The notes under the pieces: generated by a model
The model's database searches: none
Seen by the model: the letters and a program-made list of their open reading frames with translations, nothing else
Told to the model about the DNA's origin: nothing
Program-made: the position numbers and the translations under genes
In this document: positions 46,830-57,627 of the stretch, piece after piece
How the letters are laid out: each line of letters opens with the position of its first letter
How positions within the stretch are numbered: position 1 is the first letter of the stretch
Source of the DNA: Methanobacterium sp.
GTDB taxonomy: Archaea; Methanobacteriota; Methanobacteria; Methanobacteriales; Methanobacteriaceae
DNA length: 64,000 bases
Reading direction: 5' to 3'
Assembly (NCBI RefSeq): GCF_016217785.1
Contig: NZ_JACRGA010000005.1
Coordinates: 310,001 to 374,000 of the forward strand

Positions 46830-47744
46830 CTAACCCAGCCGATGTCTCACTCGAACAGCAACACCTTTTTCTCCCTTTTTCATCTCTTTACCATTCATGA
46901 TGGCTTTTCCCACGCCTACAACTTCTCCTTTTCGAATGATAACTACCTCATCCTTGGGAATTATCTCTGGATGGGCATCCACCACTCCTGGGGCAAACAG
47001 GGTATTGGTCTTAAGATCAAAATCGATTTCCACCCAGTTAACACCAATATCATTCAGGATGGCTCCGCCCTTAATGTTCAGACTGTAAAGTCCGTTATTG
47101 TGGTGCAAGACTGCGATTTGTTCCTCACCCTGCATTAACCTCCGGTCAAATCTTCCCCGTAGTCTGTAATCATCGGGCACCAGATGGTCAGCATCCGGGG
47201 TGTTGAACTGGTAACGGGCTATGGAACGTAGCATGTGGAGTTGCCGGGCATGACTTTTGAGTTTTCTGTATTGTTTAACCTCGTTTTTGAGGTTGGCCAT
47301 TGACTCAGGTGATGTGGCCCTACCATCCTGGCAGGTAAAAGTGGCTTCTGGCAAATATTCCTGGCAAACTGTGAGGTAACCATGAGCTACATGGGCTATG
47401 ACCTCATGGTCTCCAACATATTCCTTAAGGCATTCTCCAGTGACTTTTATTTCTTCCCGGGACCAGTCTCCCACTGTGGAAACGTCATAGGACTGTATGG
47501 GGTAGGTTTGTTCCATCTCTCTGGGACAAACACCAAAAGGGGATGTTAAAATCGCTTCCTGTAATCCCTTGGTGGCCTGGGTGAATATATGGTGAGATTT
47601 ACTTGCAGAATATGGTTTGCGCATACTGCAGGGTAAGACTACCACTACTTCCCCCAATGGTTCTAAAAGTTTCATTCTCTCCCTCCAGCGGCGTGCTTCG
47701 GGACGGTTAAGTGAAGTTTCAGTGGTACAGAGTACTTTAATCAT
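46830..47744 (-). CDS. ArcS-like archaeosine synthase domain with PUA domain
   Basis: A protein of 304 residues. The DUF5591 catalytic core carries VVVLPCSMRKPYSASKSHHIF near residue 35, which is the PC-x3-KPY-x2-S-x2-H motif known from archaeosine synthase. About residues 225-304 form a PUA RNA-binding domain (FAPGVVDAHPEIIPKDEVVIIRKGEVVGVGKA). The archaeosine synthase that converts preQ0-tRNA to archaeosine usually also has an N-terminal TGT-like domain, which is missing here. So this is either a short paralogue or a split part of ArcS acting on tRNA. GTG/ATG choice: ATG 47744. Confidence 0.78.
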   Translation of the reverse strand: MIKVLCTTETSLNRPEARRWRERMKLLEPLGEVVVVLPCSMRKPYSASKSHHIFTQATKGLQEAILTSPFGVCPREMEQTYPIQSYDVSTVGDWSREEIKVTGECLKEYVGDHEVIAHVAHGYLTVCQEYLPEATFTCQDGRATSPESMANLKNEVKQYRKLKSHARQLHMLRSIARYQFNTPDADHLVPDDYRLRGRFDRRLMQGEEQIAVLHHNNGLYSLNIKGGAILNDIGVNWVEIDFDLKTNTLFAPGVVDAHPEIIPKDEVVIIRKGEVVGVGKAIMNGKEMKKGEKGVAVRVRHRLG

Positions 47745-47901
47745 TATTTTACTCCCTAAATCTTTATAATCCTTGAATATTAGTTAATTATTTTTCCAAT
47801 ATTTCAGTTATTTTCCAATATTTTAGTAATTCATTAGTTAAACTTAATTGTCTCCTTAAATTGATTTATTTGTCCTCTTCAATGTATTCCCGCAATCAAT
47901 T

Positions 47902-47943
47902 ATTCTGTAGGAACCATTCTGTAGGAACCATTCAGTAGGAACC
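47902..47943 (-). repeat. Three 14 bp units across the stop codon of the GltB-like gene
   Basis: ATTCTGTAGGAACC and two variants in tandem at 47902-47915, 47916-47929 and 47930-47943. The last unit includes the final codons and TGA of the gene; the others continue beyond it. Confidence 0.9.
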
Positions 47944-49425
47944 ATCCAACCATTCCACGCCGGTGATCATGGCCAGGTCCCTGGTTAAACTCACCAGGTC
48001 GTTCTTATCCATGAGTTTAACATTGTCTTTACCCACCATCCGGGTTAAGTTTTTTATTTCTTCTGTAGAAATTTTAAGGAAATTGGATAGTTTCTCCACA
48101 CCCTCGTTAACATTTAATTGTTGCATTAGCTGTGGATTCTGGGTGGTCACACCGGTGGGGCATAGTCCACTGTAGCAGACACGATATTGCTGGCAGTTCA
48201 TTGCTATGAGGGCGGCGGTGCCAATGTAAACTGCATCTGCACCTAGAGCAAGGCATTTAGCAAAGTCTGCAGATGTCCTCAGACCGCCTCCGCCAATAAG
48301 ACTGATCCGGTCACGAAGTCCAATTTTTACCAGTTTCTTATGGGCACGGGGAAGGGCAGCCACAATGGGAATTCCAGTATTGTCCCTAGCATATTCGGCA
48401 GTGGCTCCAGTTCCCCCACCAAATCCATCCAGGGCAATAAAATCAACTCCGGCATTAGCCAGGATTTCAATGTCATCTTCCACATGACCACACCCAATTT
48501 TAGCTCCTATGGGAGCTCCACTAGTGAGTTCTCGTAAATATGATATTTTTTCTTCCAATTCCCGGACACTGGTAATGTCAGGGTGATGTGCAGGAGAATA
48601 AGCGGCCTGGCCCTTTTCAATACCCCTCACCTCTGCTACTTCCGGGGTTATCTTTTCACCCGGAAGATAACTGCCTTTACCCGGGTAAGCTCCCTGCCCG
48701 AACCGTATCTCCACAGCAGCAGCTGATCGAAGTAGTTCTTCATTTAAACCAAAGCGCCCGGTGGAGTACTGTACTATCATCATTTCCAGGCCTGTTTCTT
48801 TTTCCTCGTTCAGAACTCCTCCTTCTCCGGTGTTAAACCCAATACTCAATTGGGCTGCGGTTTGGGAGACAACCATGCGCACATTACGTGACACAGCTCC
48901 AAAACTCATTCCCGAAATTAGAATAGGGGATGAAACAATCAGGGGTCTTCGGGATGCAGGGCCGATGGTCACGTATGTGTTCACCGGATCCTCCTGATTA
49001 AGGGGAATTTGCTTAACTTGAGCAGGTAAGAAGTGAAGATCATCAAGGGTGAAGGGTATTTTCTTGGTTGAACCCATGGAGGCCAAAGTACTTATATTCC
49101 GGGTTTTGTCTTTTATTTCAACCATTTTCTGGTAAAAATAAGGATCTTCATCCGTATTCTGCTTCCGCAGGAATGTTTTGCTCTCCCCTACCTCTTCTCT
49201 GCCGCAGTAATAAATGTCCTGGAGATGGTACTCGTAGTAGATGGGGCAGGTGTTACAGATACAACCGTTCACTGGGATTTTACACTCACTGGAACCTGTA
49301 GCACAGTAAAGCGTTCTATTTTCACAGTTTTTGGGGTAACTAGGACAGTAGTGGCAGTGACATTTTTCCCTGTTTTCAGGGGTGTCTTCTATTCCCTTTT
49401 TTTCACCGGGTGAATCTGGAACCAT
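47932..49425 (-). CDS. FMN-binding glutamate-synthase-like protein with N-terminal DUF2769 domain
   Basis: A protein of 497 residues. Residues 15-80 form a Cys-rich DUF2769 domain (CHCHYCPSYPKNC, then CICNTCPIYYEYHLQ). Residues 105-480 match the large-subunit FMN/TIM-barrel domain of glutamate synthase: ISGMSFGAVS, FNTGEGGVL, GAKIGCGHVEDDI, DGFGGGTGATAEYA, GGGGLRTSADFAKC. The [3Fe-4S] ligands are CQQYRVCYSGLCPTG. The amidotransferase domain and small subunit are absent, so the role is probably not classical glutamate synthesis. A separate DUF2769 protein lies at 53792. Confidence 0.88.
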   Translation of the reverse strand: MVPDSPGEKKGIEDTPENREKCHCHYCPSYPKNCENRTLYCATGSSECKIPVNGCICNTCPIYYEYHLQDIYYCGREEVGESKTFLRKQNTDEDPYFYQKMVEIKDKTRNISTLASMGSTKKIPFTLDDLHFLPAQVKQIPLNQEDPVNTYVTIGPASRRPLIVSSPILISGMSFGAVSRNVRMVVSQTAAQLSIGFNTGEGGVLNEEKETGLEMMIVQYSTGRFGLNEELLRSAAAVEIRFGQGAYPGKGSYLPGEKITPEVAEVRGIEKGQAAYSPAHHPDITSVRELEEKISYLRELTSGAPIGAKIGCGHVEDDIEILANAGVDFIALDGFGGGTGATAEYARDNTGIPIVAALPRAHKKLVKIGLRDRISLIGGGGLRTSADFAKCLALGADAVYIGTAALIAMNCQQYRVCYSGLCPTGVTTQNPQLMQQLNVNEGVEKLSNFLKISTEEIKNLTRMVGKDNVKLMDKNDLVSLTRDLAMITGVEWLDGSY

Positions 49426-49522
49426 GGCTCATTACCTCTTTTTTATTTAATCATCATATTATTATATCCCGATGAGTTCAATATACTTTTATATATTTGA
49501 TGATAATTTTATGAGGTTAACC

Positions 49523-50275
<753 letters not shown>

Positions 50276-50335
50276 GTGGTTAAGTTTGATTATTCCCCAG
50301 ATATGATTATCATATAATAGTAAGTGGAGTTTTAA

Positions 50336-51133
50336 ATGATAAAAACCCTGATAAAGTCCACCCGTATGACATGGGCATCTAAAAATGCCAACATGTTTTT
50401 ACTGGCACTTACCTATGCCTATTTTTCCAATATTCCAATTAACAATCCTCTGGAGATTTTAGGTGGTTTGGTAATGGTTTCGGTCCTTTGGGGTGCTCTT
50501 TACACCCTTAATGACCTGACAGATTTGGATATGGATCGGAGGGATCGTCAAAAACAGAATCGTGCATTTATCCAGAACAGGGTGGATAAAGAGTTCATAC
50601 TCCTTTTTGTGGGGATTTTAACCTCCGCAGTATTCATAATATCATTTCTAGCTTTTCCACCTGCTTTCACATTTATAATGTCATTGATGTTGATTAATCA
50701 GTTAATATATACTGTTCCACCCGTCCGCCTCAAGGAAACAAGTTTGGCTCCTTTTTTCAGCACAGCCACCAATTCAGTGCTGCGCCTGGCATCATGTGCG
50801 GTGCTATTGGGAGACGTGTTCATGGTTCCACTCTCGGTTTATCTGTTTATGTACTTGGCAGGTATGGGCACCTATCTCATGTACAAATCACAGTCCAAGG
50901 ATGCCAGTCTGGTGGGGATTATGGGGGGTGGAGTACTCCTTTACATGCTTTACTCTGGGGACATGAATCTAATACAATTTGCGGTGGCTATTTTACCATC
51001 TTTCCTTGCGGCTGTGCCACTTTATCTATCATTATTTACAAATAAGGAGTCCATGTTCCATCTGGCAGATATATTGTACCACCAGGTGGCTATGGTATTT
51101 TTCATCATCTGTATATTGGTAATTGTTTTTTAG
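50336..51133 (+). CDS. UbiA-type prenyltransferase
   Basis: A protein of 265 residues with seven or eight hydrophobic helices. The Asp-rich motif NDLTDLDMDRRDRQKQNRAF near residue 60 binds the Mg-prenyl diphosphate; YTVPPVRLKETSL near 122 belongs to the same family. Both point to an active enzyme of the UbiA superfamily, whose archaeal members attach prenyl chains to glycerol phosphate or quinones. Substrate is not readable. The second Asp motif is weak (TYLMYKSQSKDASLVG). It starts after GGAG at the correct spacing. Confidence 0.82.
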   Translation: MIKTLIKSTRMTWASKNANMFLLALTYAYFSNIPINNPLEILGGLVMVSVLWGALYTLNDLTDLDMDRRDRQKQNRAFIQNRVDKEFILLFVGILTSAVFIISFLAFPPAFTFIMSLMLINQLIYTVPPVRLKETSLAPFFSTATNSVLRLASCAVLLGDVFMVPLSVYLFMYLAGMGTYLMYKSQSKDASLVGIMGGGVLLYMLYSGDMNLIQFAVAILPSFLAAVPLYLSLFTNKESMFHLADILYHQVAMVFFIICILVIVF

Positions 51134-51168
51134 TAAATTGAAATATCCGTAATGTAAATAATACTCAC

Positions 51169-51224
51169 CTAAGTAATTGATTTTCAAGCTGGGTGTTATT
51201 TTTAAGCTAAGTAATTGATTTTCA
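51169..51224. repeat. 18 bp direct repeat after the UbiA gene
   Basis: CTAAGTAATTGATTTTCA at 51169-51186 and at 51207-51224, identical copies 38 bases apart. Confidence 0.85.
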
Positions 51225-51395
51225 TATCTAGAAAATCATATTAATCAAAGAAAGAATTTTTCAAAACAATAAAATATGCCTGGAAATTTAGAAGAAAATG
51301 TAAAGATGATAATTATAAAAAAAGTAGGAAAAAGTTTAAAGGTTAAAAAGAACCTTTAAATCTCTTAAAACAGGGCAGAACCTTTTTAAATAAAC

Positions 51396-52577
<1,182 letters not shown>

Positions 52578-52748
52578 CTAATCATCTCGTTTTTCCAGGG
52601 CCTGCACTGGACACACCTGGACACATATATTGCAGTCTTTACAGTCTTTTTCGTTGAAATTTAAGCTGATTTCCCGTACTTCAATGAGGTTACGGGGGCA
52701 TACACCAGCACATTCCCCACAGTACATGCACCATTCCTTAACTATCAT
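52578..52748 (-). CDS. Two-cluster [4Fe-4S] ferredoxin
   Basis: A protein of 56 residues. Two CxxCxxCxxxCP motifs are present: CMYCGECAGVCPRN and CKDCNICVQVCPVQ, so two [4Fe-4S] clusters. Its stop touches the start of the geranylgeranyl reductase gene, as expected for a dedicated electron donor for double-bond reduction in lipid chains. ATG 52748; it has 56 residues and so falls below the common size cutoff of gene finders. Confidence 0.93.
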   Translation of the reverse strand: MIVKEWCMYCGECAGVCPRNLIEVREISLNFNEKDCKDCNICVQVCPVQALEKRDD

Positions 52749-53157
52749 ATTATCAGTCCTTTATCATTATTCTTCAAAATTAAGTGATTGAATCATATTC
52801 AAACTTAACTCAAACCTAACTATTATCAAACCTTTTTCTTTCTTATATATTAGTTTTACTTTTTTAAACCATTTAGCATGATGTTTTAATGGATTGTTTA
52901 AATCCCACTAAAAATCAAGTTGGATATTCTCATCCCAAATAGTTTGGATAAAATAGAATATCATAATTCATAGGAATTAATCTCATAATTCATAGAATAA
53001 TTTTAGGGTAATAAACATTAATACCCTAATTTTGATGTAAATTATTATGTAATTAACTGATCTTGAATTTTAGAAAGGTTAATTTTTTCAGTATGAAATG
53101 ACTAAAATCTAAAAGAATAAGTTAACAGTCTAAAAGAATAAGTTAAACAATTATTAC
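52749..53157. other. AT-rich intergenic region with repeats
   Basis: About 400 bases. A 21 bp unit TCTAAAAGAATAAGTTAACAG is found in tandem at 53108-53128 and 53129-53148, and TCATAATTCATAG occurs twice near 52964 and 52983. No gene or RNA is visible. It holds the ferredoxin promoter. Confidence 0.5.
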
Positions 53158-53484
53158 CTAGACGGTCACATTACCATTACTTGTTCCATCTGAAGGATTA
53201 TTATCGGCTTGTTCTTGCGTTTGAGTATTAGTTTGTTGGTTATTGGAAGTACTGCTTGTTGTTCTGCGAGTACTGGTTGTAGTTGTGGCTTTCTGCGTTG
53301 TTGATGCTTGTTGGGTGCTATTGTTGGCAACTGTGGCTGGTGTGGATGTATTTGTGGATATATTACTATTTGTAATCTGGTTGTCATCCGGTAACTCAGC
53401 AGGACTGTAACCCATTCCCATTACTGATCCCGCTATTACTCCAACCAGGAGTATGGGTATGATTATCAAATCTTTCCGCATCAT
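53158..53484 (-). CDS. Small anchored Thr/Asn/Gln-rich protein
   Basis: A protein of 108 residues with an N-terminal anchor helix (LIIIPILLVGVIAGSVMGMG) and a long low-complexity tail rich in Thr, Asn, Ser and Gln, with about six N-X-T/S sequons. It is probably a surface spacer or anchor. The start at ATG 53484 is selected by its GAGTG at six bases; 53493 GTG is the alternative. No family known to me. Confidence 0.6.
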   Translation of the reverse strand: MMRKDLIIIPILLVGVIAGSVMGMGYSPAELPDDNQITNSNISTNTSTPATVANNSTQQASTTQKATTTTSTRRTTSSTSNNQQTNTQTQEQADNNPSDGTSNGNVTV

Positions 53485-53791
53485 CAAATCCACTCTTTTG
53501 ATTATCTGATTATCATTATATTTATATTTTTGCAGAGTTTCAGGGACTTAGGCCCACAATATCTGGTTACATTAACAGAATCTCCAATTAAATCATGATT
53601 TTATCCTTTTAATGACTAATGTGACCTTTAAAAATTTCACAAAATAATAGGATATGCGAGGATAATCTCAACAATTGAACTAAACCCGTAATTCATTAAT
53701 AAATAGTTTCCTAAATAAATTAGTTTCAGTAAATAACCTGCAATCAATAAAAATCCTGCAGTCCATAAATAATCCTGCAGTTACTCTTTAT

Positions 53792-54100
53792 CTAGCCCTT
53801 TCCTTCCCTGCAGAAGTAGCCTGGTGGTTCACCACTAAATAGGTTGTTCTCTTTCCACACCAGACATTTATCGCACTGGCATTCCTGGTTAGTTTCCAAA
53901 CCCTTTAAAACTTCTTTTTCTTTGGCACAGTACAGTGCAGGGATTCTTTCCTCTTCAATCATCATTCTGGAGTCCAGATCTTCCTGTGCAATTTCCTGCA
54001 TTATTTTCATTTTATCCAGAGCACATCTTGATCTATTTTGAACGGGACAACAGTCACAAAGACATTCATTAAGGTTTTCCAAATTGAATTCAACTTCCAT
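53792..54100 (-). CDS. DUF2769 family protein
   Basis: A protein of 102 residues rich in Cys. CLCDCCPVQNRSRCALDK and CQCDKCLVWKENNLFSGEPPGYFCREGKG form two CxC.CxxC-type clusters, the pattern of DUF2769, which probably binds iron-sulfur clusters or zinc. The same domain begins the GltB-like protein at 47932-49425. The function is unknown. GGGGAT precedes ATG 54100. Confidence 0.75.
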   Translation of the reverse strand: MEVEFNLENLNECLCDCCPVQNRSRCALDKMKIMQEIAQEDLDSRMMIEEERIPALYCAKEKEVLKGLETNQECQCDKCLVWKENNLFSGEPPGYFCREGKG

Positions 54101-54439
54101 TCAAATATCCCCCTATCCATTCCTTCTATTAGTTAATTATAAGAAGTTCTTAGAAATACAATTTATGTGACCCACCCTCATAGGAGTTTTTATCATCATG
54201 TGCTGGCTCGAAGTTAACCATCATTGAACTTCATAAATTCACTCATTTAATGGTAAACGCTTAGTTGAATTCAGAATGAAAATTAGAATTTAAAAACAGT
54301 TTAAAAATAAAACAATTTAATAAAAAAATTCAACAGGGGTTTTAATTTAAAAATGAGTTTTTGAGAGTAATAAATTGGGATATTTAAAGTATTTAAAAAA
54401 GGGGTTCAAATAAGCAGGATGCATTCCTACTTATTTGTC
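54101..54439. other. Intergenic region without assignable feature
   Basis: About 340 AT-rich bases between two small genes on the minus strand. I looked for RNA signals; two ATGATG-type boxes occur on the minus strand but no matching CTGA boxes, so no box C/D RNA is called. Confidence 0.3.
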
Positions 54440-54604
54440 CTATTCCTTTTCATCTTCACGGGATTTAAACACATAACCACAGTCACTGCATGCAAGGGTC
54501 TGGGTTGTGCCAAAGGCACGATGTTGAGAATCTAAACGTCGGTTAAGGGTTTTATCTTTTGAACCACATTCAGGGCATTTTTCATTTAATTTACCTAAAT
54601 TCAT
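54440..54604 (-). CDS. Small zinc-ribbon protein
   Basis: A protein of 54 residues with two CxxC pairs (KCPECGSKDKT and ACSDCGYVFKSRE), a typical zinc ribbon of the TFIIS/TFS-like style, with the C-terminal pair close to the end. It is too short to be a transcript-cleavage factor TFS, which has about 105 residues. GGAGG precedes ATG 54604 at seven bases, a strong binding site, so it is probably expressed. Confidence 0.7.
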   Translation of the reverse strand: MNLGKLNEKCPECGSKDKTLNRRLDSQHRAFGTTQTLACSDCGYVFKSREDEKE

Positions 54605-54700
54605 ATGATTGCCTCCAAGTAAGGGTGATTAATTTTCATGTCTTATAGGTTGATATGACCATGTTTCTAGTGAGATGGCATGTTTTTCATGATTAACGAT

Positions 54701-54982
54701 TCAAACTGGAGATGTTTGAGTAACAGTTGTTGTTTGGTTCTCAGTGCTGTTTTGCACAGTGTCATTGGTGGTAGTTACATCTGTACTTGAGGATTGGCTT
54801 TCAACTGTCGGGCTGGTCTGTGTCTGATCAGTTAAATTAGGTTTCTTCAGAAGGTTGAATTGATTGGAACTGCTATTGTTGGTTGTATTGTTACTTCCAG
54901 AGTTGGATTCAGCGAAGTAACCCAAGGCAACCACTCCTAAGATAAGTAGAACGCCTATAATTACTGGTGTACTTCTTTTCAT
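54701..54982 (-). CDS. Small anchored Ser/Thr/Asn-rich protein
   Basis: A protein of 93 residues with an N-terminal helix (TPVIIGVLLILGVVALGYFA) and a tail of Asn, Thr, Ser and Gln with about nine N-glycosylation sequons. Similar in design to the proteins at 37282 and 53158. It lies directly downstream of the radical SAM gene region (on the same strand, 185 bases past that gene's end). GAGATGA precedes the ATG. Confidence 0.6.
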   Translation of the reverse strand: MKRSTPVIIGVLLILGVVALGYFAESNSGSNNTTNNSSSNQFNLLKKPNLTDQTQTSPTVESQSSSTDVTTTNDTVQNSTENQTTTVTQTSPV

Positions 54983-55167
54983 ATCAGGTCATCTCGTTAT
55001 ATTTTTTTATCTCTTTTTTTTAGGTTATTCATTCTTAAATTGTATTTAATAAAATGAAACATTTGGGATGAAAACATTATGGGTTTAAGTATTGAATAAT
55101 TTTTTATTAAATCTTTTGTTGATCATAAATTTGTTTTGAATCGTTAAATCATAAAATCCGGGAATAA

Positions 55168-56322
<1,155 letters not shown>

Positions 56323-56578
56323 AAAAATTCACCACTCACTTGGTATTATAAAATTATTAGAGTTCCTGTGAAAATATCTTATTATTTTCATCGGTAATTA
56401 ACTAAAATTCTTTCATCTGTAGTTAACTAAATTCTCATCTGTAAATTCATTAAAATTTTAATTCCACAATTAATATTGAACAATAATATAAGATGGGTTA
56501 TGTTTGTTATATCTTACTCTGCCTTAAATATGGTTTTAGAATTTAAGCAAGAGGTTTAGAAAATTATTATGGAGTTAT

Positions 56579-57289
56579 CTACCAGAGCCCGGGCAAAAGC
56601 CGGTATTTCACCTGTTGAGAATAGGGGTAATATCCTTCTAGTTCCTCCTTGAGGAGGCAATCTTCAAGATATGTGCGAATTAACAGGAGAATTATCACAC
56701 TCAAAGAGAATAAGAGAGCTAAAGAGGATCCTATTATCAGAGGTACTGCAACATGCCATAAAATTCCTGAAAGATAACCTGGATGTCTAATAAAATTATA
56801 AGGGCCTGTTTTCACAACTTCTTGTCCCCGATCCGCCTGTATATGTGCCGAAGCCTCAAAGAAGGGATTTTTAACCATAGCCCACATAATTAGGATAACT
56901 GAGATTAGATATAGAACAAGCCCTGCAATCAGACTTTCCATACCCAGGGGCCACCAGTGCAGTTGACCTACATCCCATCCAGCAATGAAGATCTGTACGT
57001 AAAGTCCCAGTACAGTGTAGGTTAAAAGAATAATTTTATCCCATGTGGGGGTGTTGTCTTCGAATGCAGGTCCTCCTCGCTGATTAACCAGGGTGGGGGT
57101 TATCTTGAAGAGGATTATGGTAGAAATAAGATAATAAAAGAAGGTCATGATAAAAAAAATCCATGCACGGGGTATTTCAAGGGTCCCTGCAGCTGAGAAG
57201 AATATTATTCCTTGGGCAAGCAGGCTGAGAAACATTCTTGCCATGTAACGTGCTGCGTTTTTCTTCTTCAGACTTGAATGATTTTTCAT
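56579..57289 (-). CDS. Isoprenylcysteine carboxyl methyltransferase-like membrane protein
   Basis: A protein of 236 residues with five or six hydrophobic helices. The family signature VVKTGPYNFIRHPGYLSGIL is near residue 165, and LEDCLLKEELEGYYPYSQQVKYRL near the end. Such proteins are SAM-dependent methyltransferases of lipids or prenylated proteins (ICMT/PEMT). A 20 bp tandem repeat lies upstream. The substrate is unknown; archaeal prenyl lipids are a possibility. Confidence 0.8.
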   Translation of the reverse strand: MKNHSSLKKKNAARYMARMFLSLLAQGIIFFSAAGTLEIPRAWIFFIMTFFYYLISTIILFKITPTLVNQRGGPAFEDNTPTWDKIILLTYTVLGLYVQIFIAGWDVGQLHWWPLGMESLIAGLVLYLISVILIMWAMVKNPFFEASAHIQADRGQEVVKTGPYNFIRHPGYLSGILWHVAVPLIIGSSLALLFSLSVIILLLIRTYLEDCLLKEELEGYYPYSQQVKYRLLPGLW

Positions 57290-57352
57290 GGGGTTAAATC
57301 ATAATTGGGGAGTATCTTCAAAGAGCTCATGTTCTTGAAAAGTTCATTTATA

Positions 57353-57392
57353 TATAATTCTCAGATTCCTAATATAATTCTCAGATTCCTAA
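57353..57392. repeat. Perfect 20 bp tandem duplication
   Basis: TATAATTCTCAGATTCCTAA twice in direct contact, 57353-57372 and 57373-57392, without mismatch. Lies upstream of the methyltransferase gene, in its likely promoter region. Confidence 0.97.
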
Positions 57393-57627
57393 TAAATAAC
57401 TATATTAAATGTTTAATTATAAAGTTCTGATTAGTAAGCTGATTAATTCTGTTTTCTCTTAAATTTCGTTTTATCTTGTTTTGTTTCCTGGGAACATACT
57501 GGATTAAATAAATTTTACATGATTAATAATCTGGGAAATGTTTTTATAGGATGAAAATGGACATTATATCTTCATTATCTGTGATTAATTTTATCTATTC
57601 CTTATCAATTTATTAGGATTGATTTTA

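Noticed and set aside
54175..54235. Box C/D guide RNA on the minus strand
   Set aside because: Two ATGATG-type C boxes occur but no CTGA D boxes at the required distance.
55021..55165. Short frames downstream of the radical SAM gene as precursor peptides
   Set aside because: The frames found are 5-11 codons, without Cys or leader-like features.
57353..57392. Insertion-sequence target duplication
   Set aside because: The two 20 bp copies are in direct contact with no inserted element between them; a slippage duplication explains it.
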